Source: JAKEGN01 sp964465665
Lineage (GTDB): Bacteria; Pseudomonadota; Gammaproteobacteria; Steroidobacterales; Woeseiaceae
Assembly: GCA_964465665.1 (NCBI GenBank)
Contig: CAYXKM010000025.1
Location: 1-22,292, forward strand
Reading direction: 5' to 3'
Length of the DNA: 22,292 nt
Numbering within the stretch: position 1 is the first letter of the stretch; every line of letters begins with the position of its first letter. The notes under the pieces are model-generated. The model had not been told where the DNA came from. It saw nothing but the letters and a program-made list of their open reading frames with translations, and ran no database searches. A program made the translations under genes and the position numbers. Of the stretch, positions 7,255 through 14,851 are shown one piece after another.

Positions 7255-8351
7255 TACGGGCGATAGGTGAATTCCAGCGAATCAAATCGTGGCATGGTGC
7301 CCGCATCCACGGCCCGTCCGAAACCCGGCTCGGGCTCGAGCCCGCGGTTTGCCTGAAGCGCCTGGCGCAGGCGCTCGGCGCCGCCGTAGACCTGAACAAC
7401 GTAGTGTATGCGATCGCCGGTAACGTTCTCGATCAGGAAACTTTCGACCGGATTGAGATCCGACATGATGCGTTGAATTGCGCCGTACGCGGCAAGCGAG
7501 TTGACACCGCTGATCGTGAGATTGACCGTTTCGAGCGGTACATTGCCTGCGACGGCAAACTGGTCCACCAATGTATCCGCCAGCTGATCGATAACCTGCG
7601 CCGGATCCCCGGAATACTCCATTGCCTGGCTTCCAAGGTGATAGCTCCAGCGATACGGCTGCGCTGCCGACGGCCGCACGCGGCCGATGAGCACGGCATC
7701 GGCGCCGTAACGCGCGGACGCCTGCAAGACACGATCTTCGAAACCGCCCCAGATATCGCTGAAACTGACACGGCCAAGGTCCTCGGTGTCGAGCAGCGGA
7801 AACGCGACGGGCAAACCGCGCCGCATGGCGGCATCCTGCAGCCGGTCGCGGAGCTGGCGGTTGCGGTCGATGGAACGTTGCTCTGCAGGGTTCCGGTCGC
7901 TGTCGTCCGCGCCGACGATCTCGCGAACGCCCTGCCCCCAGTCGACTGCAAGCCATACCAGCGTGAGCGGCCGTTCGTGGCCCCACACGGTCTGGCCTGC
8001 CTGCCGAAGGATATTCCCGATCGCGGCACCGTCCAGGGATACCCACAGCGTGTTGTCCTGGCCCGGGCGATACTGCAGCACATAGCGCGACGCATCGGGA
8101 AACAGTTCGGCCAGAAGTGCCGAGGTACCGGCATCAGGCTCCCCGGTAATGCGCACCAACACCTGGTTGAGGGCTGTCCGGTAGGCCATATTGCGGGCAT
8201 CCGGCGTTCGCGGATCCAGCGGTACCTGCGCCGTGTAGAGTTCCGGCATCTCGATGGATTGCACAATCGGAGACAGCAGTACGAAGCCGATCGTCAATGC
8301 GATCGTTTGCAAAACACGCAGCGGAAATTGTCCTGATACCCTGTTTCGCAT
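7254..8351 (-). CDS. DUF2066 family exported protein
   Basis: 365 aa. The N-terminus has a basic stretch and a hydrophobic segment (about 11-30), a likely signal peptide or membrane anchor, followed by a periplasmic domain. RTALNQVLVRITGEPD near the mature N-terminus, LWVSLDGAAIGNILRQAGQTVWGHERP and LTLVWLAVDWG are typical of DUF2066, a proteobacterial family of unknown function often encoded near purM and hda. A later YGADAVLIGRVR segment resembles the penicillin-binding activator/LpoB-like repeat style, but that is only an impression. It is the first gene of the coupled operon. The ATG at 8351 is preferred over the open-frame ATG at 8405 because it gives a normal signal peptide. Confidence 0.85.
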   Translation of the reverse strand: MRNRVSGQFPLRVLQTIALTIGFVLLSPIVQSIEMPELYTAQVPLDPRTPDARNMAYRTALNQVLVRITGEPDAGTSALLAELFPDASRYVLQYRPGQDNTLWVSLDGAAIGNILRQAGQTVWGHERPLTLVWLAVDWGQGVREIVGADDSDRNPAEQRSIDRNRQLRDRLQDAAMRRGLPVAFPLLDTEDLGRVSFSDIWGGFEDRVLQASARYGADAVLIGRVRPSAAQPYRWSYHLGSQAMEYSGDPAQVIDQLADTLVDQFAVAGNVPLETVNLTISGVNSLAAYGAIQRIMSDLNPVESFLIENVTGDRIHYVVQVYGGAERLRQALQANRGLEPEPGFGRAVDAGTMPRFDSLEFTYRP

Positions 8352-8397
8352 GTATACGGCTCTGATTGCCCCGGCGCACGTGCCGGAAAAAGACGGT

Positions 8398-8425
8398 TTG
8401 CCCAACGCGCTCGACGCTTTATTAT
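8398..8425 (+). promoter_or_regulatory. Predicted sigma70 promoter for purM-purN
   Basis: TTGCCC (8398-8403), a 16-bp spacer and TATTAT (8420-8425), with an expected start near 8432 and a leader of about 77 nt to the purM ATG. I see no PurR-type box. The -10 shares bases with the divergent promoter's -10. Confidence 0.5.
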
Positions 8426-8447
8426 ATCGCCGTCACGAAGTTTGCCA
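8421..8447 (-). promoter_or_regulatory. Predicted promoter for DUF2066-hda operon
   Basis: On the - strand a perfect TATAAT lies at 8426-8421. The best -35 is TGGCAA (8447-8442) with a short 15-bp spacer, so the -10 is far stronger than the -35. The expected start is near 8414, about 63 nt before the DUF2066 ATG at 8351. Confidence 0.45.
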
Positions 8448-8508
8448 CTCATTCATTCCCTTTGCCTGTCGCCGGCGGCCGCGGCATGGCTTTGATCGCC
8501 AGAGAATC

Positions 8509-9525
8509 ATGACAAAACCCCTCACTTATCGAGATGCCGGCGTCGATATCGACGCGGGAGACAACCTCGTCGAGCGCATCAAGCCATTGGTCGAAGCCAC
8601 TCGTCGCAAAGAGGTGCTGGCAGGATTGGGCGGATTCGGCGGCCTGTTCGCGCTGACCCCGGGACAATACCGGCAACCGGTGCTGGTATCCGGGACGGAT
8701 GGTGTGGGCACGAAACTCAAGCTCGCCCAGGCTCTCGCGGTACATGACACCATCGGTATCGACCTGGTTGCCATGTGTGTCAACGACGTGCTCGTACAGG
8801 GCGCAGAGCCCTTGTTTTTCCTGGACTACTTCGCTTGCGGCAAACTCGATGTCGAAGTCGCAAGTCAGGTGATCGGCGGCATAGCCGATGGCTGCAAACA
8901 GGCCGGCGCGGCCCTGATCGGCGGCGAGACTGCCGAGATGCCGGACATGTATCCGCCGGGAGAGTACGATCTCGCCGGATTCTGCGTCGGTGTCGTCGAG
9001 CGCGATGCCCTGATCGATGGCAGCGGCATCGAAATCGGCGATGTCATCATCGGCATCGCCTCGAGCGGACCGCACTCCAACGGTTACTCACTCATACGCA
9101 GGGTGCTGGAGCTCGACCCGCAGGGACTCATCGCTTCACGAGAGGCGGCGCCGCAACTGCTGATTCCGACGCGTATCTACGTGAAGTCGGTGCTCGGTTT
9201 GATGCAGCAGGTTCCCGTGCTGGGACTCGCGCACATTACCGGCGGCGGATTGACGGAAAATGTTCCGCGCATACTGCACGGTAACCTGCATGCCAGGATC
9301 AATTTATCAGGCTGGCAACGCGGGCCCGTTTTTGACTGGTTGGCCGAGACCGGCAACATAGAAGAACAGGAAATGCTGCGAACCTTCAACTGTGGCGTAG
9401 GCATGATCGCTGTGGTCAGACCTGCGCACTCTGCCAAGGCCTTGCAGATTCTTGCCGCGCTGGGTGAAAGCGCGTGGGAACTCGGCCGCATCGCGGGCGG
9501 CGCGGGAGGCGTCGAATACGTTTGA
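8509..9525 (+). CDS. purM: Phosphoribosylformylglycinamidine cyclo-ligase (AIR synthetase)
   Basis: 338 aa (E. coli 345). Uses ATP to close the imidazole ring of FGAM to AIR, the fifth step of purine synthesis. Motifs: TYRDAGVDIDAGD at the N-terminus, the ATP/substrate loop GTDGVGTK (62-69), MCVNDVLVQGAEPLFFLDY (89-107) and GGETAEMP (138-145), plus HITGGGLTENVPR later. All are standard for PurM. The frame is open back to 8254, but the ATG at 8509 gives the canonical N-terminus. The stop overlaps the predicted purN start. Confidence 0.98.
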   Translation: MTKPLTYRDAGVDIDAGDNLVERIKPLVEATRRKEVLAGLGGFGGLFALTPGQYRQPVLVSGTDGVGTKLKLAQALAVHDTIGIDLVAMCVNDVLVQGAEPLFFLDYFACGKLDVEVASQVIGGIADGCKQAGAALIGGETAEMPDMYPPGEYDLAGFCVGVVERDALIDGSGIEIGDVIIGIASSGPHSNGYSLIRRVLELDPQGLIASREAAPQLLIPTRIYVKSVLGLMQQVPVLGLAHITGGGLTENVPRILHGNLHARINLSGWQRGPVFDWLAETGNIEEQEMLRTFNCGVGMIAVVRPAHSAKALQILAALGESAWELGRIAGGAGGVEYV

Positions 9526-10178
9526 CGCGCGAGGGATCCAAAATCCGTGCAGCCGTACTGGTATCCGGAAGCGGAAGCAATCTGCAGGCGATCATCGACC
9601 GTCAGACGAACGGATTTCTGAACATCGAACTCGCAGTGGTCTTAAGTGACAGGCCACAGGCGTATGGCCTGGTTCGCGCCAAGCGGGCCGGCATCGAGTC
9701 ACTTTCCGTACCGGCAAGCGACTTTCCGGACCGCGACTCCTTCGATGCAGCCGTACTCGCGCATCTCGACCGCTATCAGCCCGATCTGGTAGTGCTGGCA
9801 GGATTCATGCGCATACTGTCGTCGCAATTCGTAAATCGTTACGAAGGACGTTTGCTTAATATCCATCCCTCACTGCTGCCGCAGTACCCCGGCCTGCACA
9901 CGCACCGGCGTGTGATCGATGCCGGCGACCGCTGGCACGGCTGCACGGTTCACTATGTCAGCGAAGTACTGGACGGTGGTCCGCGCATCATCCAGGCGCG
10001 AGTTCCGGTACTTGCGGATGACGACGAGGAGCGCCTGGCGCAGCGCGTTCTTGCCATCGAGCACCGACTCTATCCCGAAGCGCTGCGCCTGATCATCGAA
10101 GACCGGGTGCACTATGCCGATGGCGCCGCTTGGCTCGACGGGAAAAAACTCGACGAACCGCTGCAGCTGCAACCCTGA
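9522..10178 (+). CDS. purN: Phosphoribosylglycinamide formyltransferase
   Basis: 218 aa. Transfers a formyl group from 10-formyl-THF to GAR in purine synthesis. VLVSGSGSNLQAI (13-24) forms the phosphate-binding loop. Catalytic residues are N113 and H115 (LNIHPSLLP) and D151 (EVLDGGP). There is no ATG near the conserved N-terminus. A TTG at 9522 overlapping the purM stop as TTGA is the best start, with GGGAGG about 12 nt upstream; the ATG at 9474 would add 16 Arg-rich residues and overlap purM by 52 bp. Translation is probably coupled to purM. Convergent with dcd across a 20-bp gap without a visible terminator. Confidence 0.96.
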   Translation: MTREGSKIRAAVLVSGSGSNLQAIIDRQTNGFLNIELAVVLSDRPQAYGLVRAKRAGIESLSVPASDFPDRDSFDAAVLAHLDRYQPDLVVLAGFMRILSSQFVNRYEGRLLNIHPSLLPQYPGLHTHRRVIDAGDRWHGCTVHYVSEVLDGGPRIIQARVPVLADDDEERLAQRVLAIEHRLYPEALRLIIEDRVHYADGAAWLDGKKLDEPLQLQP

Positions 10179-10198
10179 CCCCGATTTCAAACCCGGCT

Positions 10199-10765
10199 TC
10201 ACGCTTTCGGCAGTGTCACGCCGCGCTGGAACTGGTACTTGCCGCCGCGATCCTTGTACGAGGTCTCGCACTCCTCGTCCGATTCGAGGAACAGCATCTG
10301 GGCAACTCCCTCGTTCGCATAGATCTTGGCCGGCAGTGGCGTGGTATTGGAGAACTCGAGAGTGACGTGACCTTCCCATTCCGGTTCGAGCGGCGTGACA
10401 TTGACGATGATTCCGCAACGCGCGTACGTGGACTTGCCAAGGCAGATCGTCAGTACATTGCGCGGGATGCGAAAATATTCCACGGTCCGTGCCAGAGCGA
10501 AGGAATTGGGCGGAATGACGCAGACATCGGCGATCTTGTCGACAAAGCTGGTCGCCGAAAACGCTTTCGGGTCGACGATTGCAGACTCGATGTTGGTAAA
10601 CACCTTGAATTCGTTCGAGCAGCGTACGTCGTAACCGTAACTCGACGTGCCATACGAAACGATGGGCTGGCCATTGTTCTCGCGTACCTGGTACGGCTCG
10701 AACGGTTCGATCATGCCGTGGTCGGCCGCCATACGCCGGATCCAGCGATCGGACTTGATACTCAT
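10199..10765 (-). CDS. dcd: dCTP deaminase
   Basis: 188 aa, the usual length. Deaminates dCTP to dUTP to feed thymidylate synthesis. SSYGYDVRC (41-49), GKSTYARCG (110-118, the nucleotide-binding Ser and Arg), the TPLEPEWEGHVTLEF core with catalytic Glu at 137, and ANEGVAQMLF are all intact. The long upstream extension of the frame (to 11038) is antisense-like and belongs to apbC in another frame. The ATG at 10765 overlaps the apbC stop as TGATG, so the two genes are translationally coupled. Confidence 0.98.
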   Translation of the reverse strand: MSIKSDRWIRRMAADHGMIEPFEPYQVRENNGQPIVSYGTSSYGYDVRCSNEFKVFTNIESAIVDPKAFSATSFVDKIADVCVIPPNSFALARTVEYFRIPRNVLTICLGKSTYARCGIIVNVTPLEPEWEGHVTLEFSNTTPLPAKIYANEGVAQMLFLESDEECETSYKDRGGKYQFQRGVTLPKA

Positions 10766-11859
10766 CAACTGTCCTCGACAACGATATTCGGGAACTTGCG
10801 GCTGTAATCCCGGCCCTGCAATGCCAACGCGGCAGCCATGTTCCGTGCAATTGCCCGGTAAGCTGCCGCCTGCGCCGAGCCCGGTGCGGCGACCACGGTC
10901 GGTGTGCCGCTGTCGGTCTGTTCCCGGATGCTCAGATCGAGCGGCACCTGTCCGAGCAAGGCCACGCCGTATTCCTCGGACATGCGGCGGCCGCCGCCAC
11001 TGCCGAACAGCGGCTCTTCGTGCCCGCATTTCGAGCACACGTGGGTGCTCATGTTCTCGACGATTCCAAGGACCGGCACCGCAACCTTGCGGAACATCTG
11101 CAGACCCTTCTGCGCATCGAGCAATGCAATATCCTGCGGCGTCGTTACTATGACCGCACCACTGACCGGCACCTGCTGGGACAATGTCAGCTGTATGTCG
11201 CCGGTACCGGGGGGCATGTCGACGATCAGGTAATCGAGATCGGACCAGCGAGTCTGGTGCAGCAACTGGTTCAGCGCCGAGGTCACCATGGGACCTCGCC
11301 AGACCATCGGCTGGTCGGCGTTGATGAGGAATCCTATGGACATGACCTGCAGGCCGTGCGCCCGCAGCGGATTCATGGTCTTGCCATCGTCACTCGTCGG
11401 CCGCTGACCCGTAAGTCCGAGCATCAGCGGCTGGCTGGGGCCATAAATGTCGGCATCCAGGATCCCGACCGCAGCGCCATCCTCAGCCAGTGCCAGTGCA
11501 ATATTGACCGCAGTGGTCGACTTGCCGACTCCGCCTTTGCCGGACGCAACGGCAACGATGTTGCGTACCTCGGCCAGCGGCTTCAGATTGCGCTGCACGC
11601 CGTGCGCGGTGATGCGCTGGGTGAGGTGGATGTCAGCTTCGGCGGTCACAGCCTGCGAGGTCGTCACCCGACGCAACTCCTCGAGAAGTTCATGTCGAAT
11701 GCCCTCACCCGGAACGCCGATTTCCGCCTCCACGTGCACCCGGTCGCCGTCGATGGTGGCTTGCCTGACGCGCCCGAGCCGACCTAGCGCGTGCCCGAAT
11801 CCGGGAACGATCACGGCCTCAAGGGCTTGTTTCAGATCAGAATCTGCTGACAAAGTCAC
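10765..11859 (-). CDS. apbC: Iron-sulfur cluster carrier ATPase ApbC/Mrp
   Basis: 364 aa. The N-terminal MIP18/DUF59-like domain (1-85) is followed by a deviant-Walker P-loop NTPase: SGKGGVGKSTT (106-116), DADIYGPSQP (135-144) and VDMPPGTGDIQLT (213-225). The cluster-binding pair is C275 and C278 (CSKC). It binds and transfers [4Fe-4S] clusters to apoproteins in the cytoplasm. It starts with GTG at 11859; there is no strong Shine-Dalgarno. In E. coli the equivalent gene is divergent from metG. Here about 5 kb separates the two. Confidence 0.96.
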   Translation of the reverse strand: MTLSADSDLKQALEAVIVPGFGHALGRLGRVRQATIDGDRVHVEAEIGVPGEGIRHELLEELRRVTTSQAVTAEADIHLTQRITAHGVQRNLKPLAEVRNIVAVASGKGGVGKSTTAVNIALALAEDGAAVGILDADIYGPSQPLMLGLTGQRPTSDDGKTMNPLRAHGLQVMSIGFLINADQPMVWRGPMVTSALNQLLHQTRWSDLDYLIVDMPPGTGDIQLTLSQQVPVSGAVIVTTPQDIALLDAQKGLQMFRKVAVPVLGIVENMSTHVCSKCGHEEPLFGSGGGRRMSEEYGVALLGQVPLDLSIREQTDSGTPTVVAAPGSAQAAAYRAIARNMAAALALQGRDYSRKFPNIVVEDS

Positions 11860-12062
11860 ACTTCGCGTATTTGGATTAGGTTAAATTTGAATGGCTGTCC
11901 GCAACCTGGCATCGCGGTCGCACATTGTAGCGGAGGCGGCCGGAAAAAAGATGCTCCTCCAGGTAGCCTGTCGGGGGCGGCACCAATCCCAAAAGGGACT
12001 CTCGATCAGGGACTTACGGTGGATGCACAATCCGGAGGTCACAATTTGTGGTGCGAATCATG

Positions 12063-12071
12063 TGGCATAAT
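12063..12071 (+). promoter_or_regulatory. Extended -10 promoter candidate for the kinase-PilT genes
   Basis: TGGCATAAT matches TGnTATAAT at 8 of 9 positions counting n as free. No -35 lies at proper spacing. The preceding palindrome CACAATTTGTG (12040-12050) is well placed to act as an operator or activator site. The same 10-mer GTGGCATAAT recurs upstream of metG at 17095-17104. Confidence 0.45.
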
Positions 12072-12296
12072 GCCACGAGGGTCACATACGGAAGCGACTG
12101 CGGAAAAGTTCTGGCTGCCGATCCAATGGCGCCAGCCAGCTTGCACGGGTCCGCTTGGGCAAGAGCGAAATCGGTTTTGAAAGCTCCAGAGCTTGATCAA
12201 ATCAGTCGACCGCGCGCAGGGATGCCTCGAACCAGGCAACCGGCCTGCAGTGCATACGCTGATCCAACGATGCCAGCCGCAGGTCCTGTGCGGATC

Positions 12297-12310
12297 CCGC
12301 GCATACGCGG
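12297..12310 (+). promoter_or_regulatory. Hairpin sequestering the ribosome-binding region of the HEAT-kinase gene
   Basis: CCGCG (12297-12301), loop CATA, CGCGG (12306-12310), ending 6 nt before the ATG at 12317. The only Shine-Dalgarno-like bases (GGA, 12309-12311) lie in the 3' arm, so the hairpin would limit ribosome access. Confidence 0.35.
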
Positions 12311-12316
12311 ACTTCT

Positions 12317-14761
12317 ATGAGTCTCCTCGCCGGTTTTCGCGCCGATCAGTTGCTGAATCAGCTGCTGAGTGAGACTGACACCAATTCGCACAACGCGCGA
12401 AAGCTCACGGAAAAGCTGAAAAAACTCGGCCCGAAGGTCATTCCGCACGTCATCGAAGCGCTGGCGATGAGCGACAAGAGCCACACCATGCTGTTCGTCG
12501 ACATTCTCGCGAGCCAGGTCAGTGACAAGACTCTCGACTATTACAAGGATGGTCTCGCCGACGGTGGCGAGCGCGTGGTCGCCGGAACTGCCTGGGCGCT
12601 CTCGAGCAGTCATAATTTCAATGCCAATGCCCTGCTCGGATTCTTCGACGAGAAGGAAGTAGCGAAGCCGGCGCTGATCGAGGTTCTGAAAGTCCACAAG
12701 AAGGACTTGAGCGTGCACGATCTGCTGCGGCGTGCGTATGAACTCGAGCCCAAGGAGAAAGCAGCGCTGTTTGCGATCATCGACGACATCGTCACCGAGG
12801 ACATGGTCCCCGATCTGATCGCACGCATGGGCGGCAAGGACCCGGCGGTAAAAATTCACCTGATCAACCTGCTGTCGAAGTTCAAGCGCCGCGAAATAAG
12901 CCAGGCATTCGAAATGCAACTCGGCGACACCAACAAGATGGTGCGGGCGGCTGCGCTGGTTGCCTTGGGCAATCGCGGCAATGCCGTAAACATCGAGAAA
13001 GTTGCGCGACTGCTGCGCGATCCGGATCTGGACGTGCAGAACAAGGCGGTCGACGTCCTTGTCAAAATCAGGCATCCGGACACCGTCAAGTACCTGGTCG
13101 ATGCGCTGAAAGACGAGTCCGAATACACACGCCGGTCTGCCGTCGAGGTGTTGAACGAGATCTGCGATCCGGAATCCGTAAAGGACCTGCTTGCTGCCAT
13201 CAAGGACGACGACTGGTGGGTGCGTGCCCGCGCCGGCGACGCGCTGGCGGAAATCGGCGGGCCGAAAGTCATTAATTCCGTACTTGAGCTGATCAAGGAC
13301 AAGGACGAGGACATCCGCCGCACGGCAATCGAGATTCTGAATGCCACCAAGGACGAATCGGCGGTGGATACGCTCATCAAGGCGACAGACGATCCGGACT
13401 GGTGGGTGCGCGAACGCGCGGTCGATGCACTGGCACAGATCGGCAGCAAAAAGGCCATTCCGAAACTGATCGCCATGCTCGGCAACAATGCCAAGACCGA
13501 TACTATCGTGGTCAGGGCTCTGGGCAAGATCGGCAATGCCGACATCATCTCCAAGATCGTACCGATGTTGCAGCGGCCGGAACGGGACCTGCAGGTCGAA
13601 GTCATCCGCGCAATTTCGCATCTGGTCGATGAAAAACGTGCGGAGACGGTGCGCAACATTCTGCACAGGGCCAAGAAATCCGACGACAAGACCATCATGA
13701 ACAGTGCCGACAAGGCGATCAAGGAGATTGACGCCAAGTTCTCGGCAACGGTTCTCGCGGAAAATGTTCGTGCCGAAAAAATGGCAGAGCCTACCAAGAC
13801 CTTGTTGCTGGATGATCAGGAACTTGCGAAGTTGCTGGAAGCACAGGCGCAAACGACTGCGCAGGCCCAGGCGGACGTCAGTGCTCCCGTTGCCGCTGCG
13901 CCGGTCAGGGAAATGAGGATTCTTGATATTTCTACATTGAACCCCGGCGATGTCATCGAGGGCCGCTACAAGTACATCGAAAAGATCGGCAAGGGAGCGT
14001 TCGGCACCGTGCTCCTGATGCAGGACCAGGTTGTGGATGAAAGGCTCATCCTCAAGTTCCTGAATCCGAACGTGTCGTCCGATGAAGAGATGATGAAGCG
14101 CTTTGTCCACGAATTGCGATATTCGAGAATGATCACTCACAAGAACGTCATTCGCATATACGACTTCCTGTACCTGCAGGGCTGCTACGCCATTTCGATG
14201 GAATATTTCCCGTCGCATACACTCAGTCACGAAATACCGGACAGCAAACCGATGTCGTTCGACAAGGCATTGCGCTTTTCGAACGACATCGCTACCGGCA
14301 TGGCTATTGCGCACCAGGCCGGGGTCATACACCGCGACCTGAAACCGGCCAACATCCTGGTGAACAACGACGGACTGCTGAAGATTGTGGACTTTGGCGT
14401 CGCGGCTGCCGCCGCCAGCGGCGATACCCAACTGACCAAGACCGGCTACGTCATCGGTTCGCCGAAGTACATGGCGCCGGAACAGATACTCGGCAAGAAA
14501 GTCGATGAGACAGCGGACATCTACAGCGTTGGTGTCATCATGTATGAAATGGTCACCGGCGTGCCCCCATACAGCCGCGGCGATCACATGTCGGTCATGT
14601 ACCAGCATGTACAGGGCAAGGCCAAGAGCTGCCAGGAACTGAACCCGAAAATTCCTGACGCTTACGCATTCGTCATCTCCAAATCGATGTCCGTGGACAA
14701 GACCAAGCGTTACAAGTCCATGGAAGAACTCAGCGATGCACTGAACGCCATCAATCTCTGA
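12317..14761 (+). CDS. HEAT-repeat protein fused to a Hanks-type Ser/Thr kinase
   Basis: 814 aa, no signal peptide or membrane span, so cytoplasmic. Residues about 10-480 form a HEAT/PBS-lyase-like helical array; two copies of the unit D-W-W-V-R-x-R-A-x-D-A-L-A-x-I-G begin at W300 and W362, 62 residues (two repeats) apart. A Gln/Ala-rich linker covers about 495-530. The kinase domain (about 551-810) is complete: glycine loop GKGAFGTV (558-565), Lys K580, HRDLKPAN (672-679, catalytic D674), DFG (692-694) and APE (720-722). Known: HEAT arrays are protein-binding scaffolds, and Hanks kinases phosphorylate Ser/Thr. Inferred: the array docks a target or senses a partner, probably the PilT ATPases encoded 90 bp downstream. 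No matching phosphatase gene is in the window. The long open frame opposite it is an antisense shadow. Confidence 0.93.
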   Translation: MSLLAGFRADQLLNQLLSETDTNSHNARKLTEKLKKLGPKVIPHVIEALAMSDKSHTMLFVDILASQVSDKTLDYYKDGLADGGERVVAGTAWALSSSHNFNANALLGFFDEKEVAKPALIEVLKVHKKDLSVHDLLRRAYELEPKEKAALFAIIDDIVTEDMVPDLIARMGGKDPAVKIHLINLLSKFKRREISQAFEMQLGDTNKMVRAAALVALGNRGNAVNIEKVARLLRDPDLDVQNKAVDVLVKIRHPDTVKYLVDALKDESEYTRRSAVEVLNEICDPESVKDLLAAIKDDDWWVRARAGDALAEIGGPKVINSVLELIKDKDEDIRRTAIEILNATKDESAVDTLIKATDDPDWWVRERAVDALAQIGSKKAIPKLIAMLGNNAKTDTIVVRALGKIGNADIISKIVPMLQRPERDLQVEVIRAISHLVDEKRAETVRNILHRAKKSDDKTIMNSADKAIKEIDAKFSATVLAENVRAEKMAEPTKTLLLDDQELAKLLEAQAQTTAQAQADVSAPVAAAPVREMRILDISTLNPGDVIEGRYKYIEKIGKGAFGTVLLMQDQVVDERLILKFLNPNVSSDEEMMKRFVHELRYSRMITHKNVIRIYDFLYLQGCYAISMEYFPSHTLSHEIPDSKPMSFDKALRFSNDIATGMAIAHQAGVIHRDLKPANILVNNDGLLKIVDFGVAAAAASGDTQLTKTGYVIGSPKYMAPEQILGKKVDETADIYSVGVIMYEMVTGVPPYSRGDHMSVMYQHVQGKAKSCQELNPKIPDAYAFVISKSMSVDKTKRYKSMEELSDALNAINL

Positions 14762-14851
14762 AAATGTGCGCTGCCGCACTGGCGGGCAACGGAGAATCAG
14801 CCTAGGATACGTGCAAATCCATGATTTATAGGCTTTTAGCGTAAGCACGTC

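Larger units (their letters stand above)
11860..12316. other. 457-bp non-coding region between apbC and the HEAT-kinase gene
   Basis: No convincing gene; a 97-codon open frame at 11887-12180 has no family-like features. Visible structure: direct repeats AGGGACT at 11994-12000 and 12008-12014, the perfect palindrome CACAATTTGTG at 12040-12050, and GTGGCA-TAA-TGCCAC (12062-12076) containing an extended -10. If transcription starts there, a leader of about 240 nt follows. It contains small hairpins at 12111-12139 (7-bp arms), 12181-12194 (AAGCT/AGCTT), 12223-12238 (TGCCT/AGGCA) and 12297-12310. This is unusually long for such a compact window. It may hold a structured leader or small RNA, but I recognise no known RNA family. 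Confidence 0.55.

Noticed and set aside
7134..8336. A 400-codon + strand open frame over DUF2066
   Set aside because: Antisense shadow; it crosses a coherent coupled operon, has no start context and no domain-like pattern.
11887..12180. A 97-codon frame in the apbC-kinase gap, considered as a small gene
   Set aside because: Low-complexity, no Shine-Dalgarno, and it overlaps the promoter and hairpin features; coding potential is not supported by sequence alone.
11860..12316. tRNA, 4.5S, 6S or tmRNA gene in the long gap
   Set aside because: I found no cloverleaf with TTCGA-type arm and no conserved 4.5S GGAAGCAGCC-type core; only small local hairpins are present.
13190..13450. Tandem DNA repeat in the HEAT region
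   Set aside because: The repeated Asp-Trp-Trp-Val-Arg units are protein-level HEAT repeats with diverged codons, not a recent DNA duplication.
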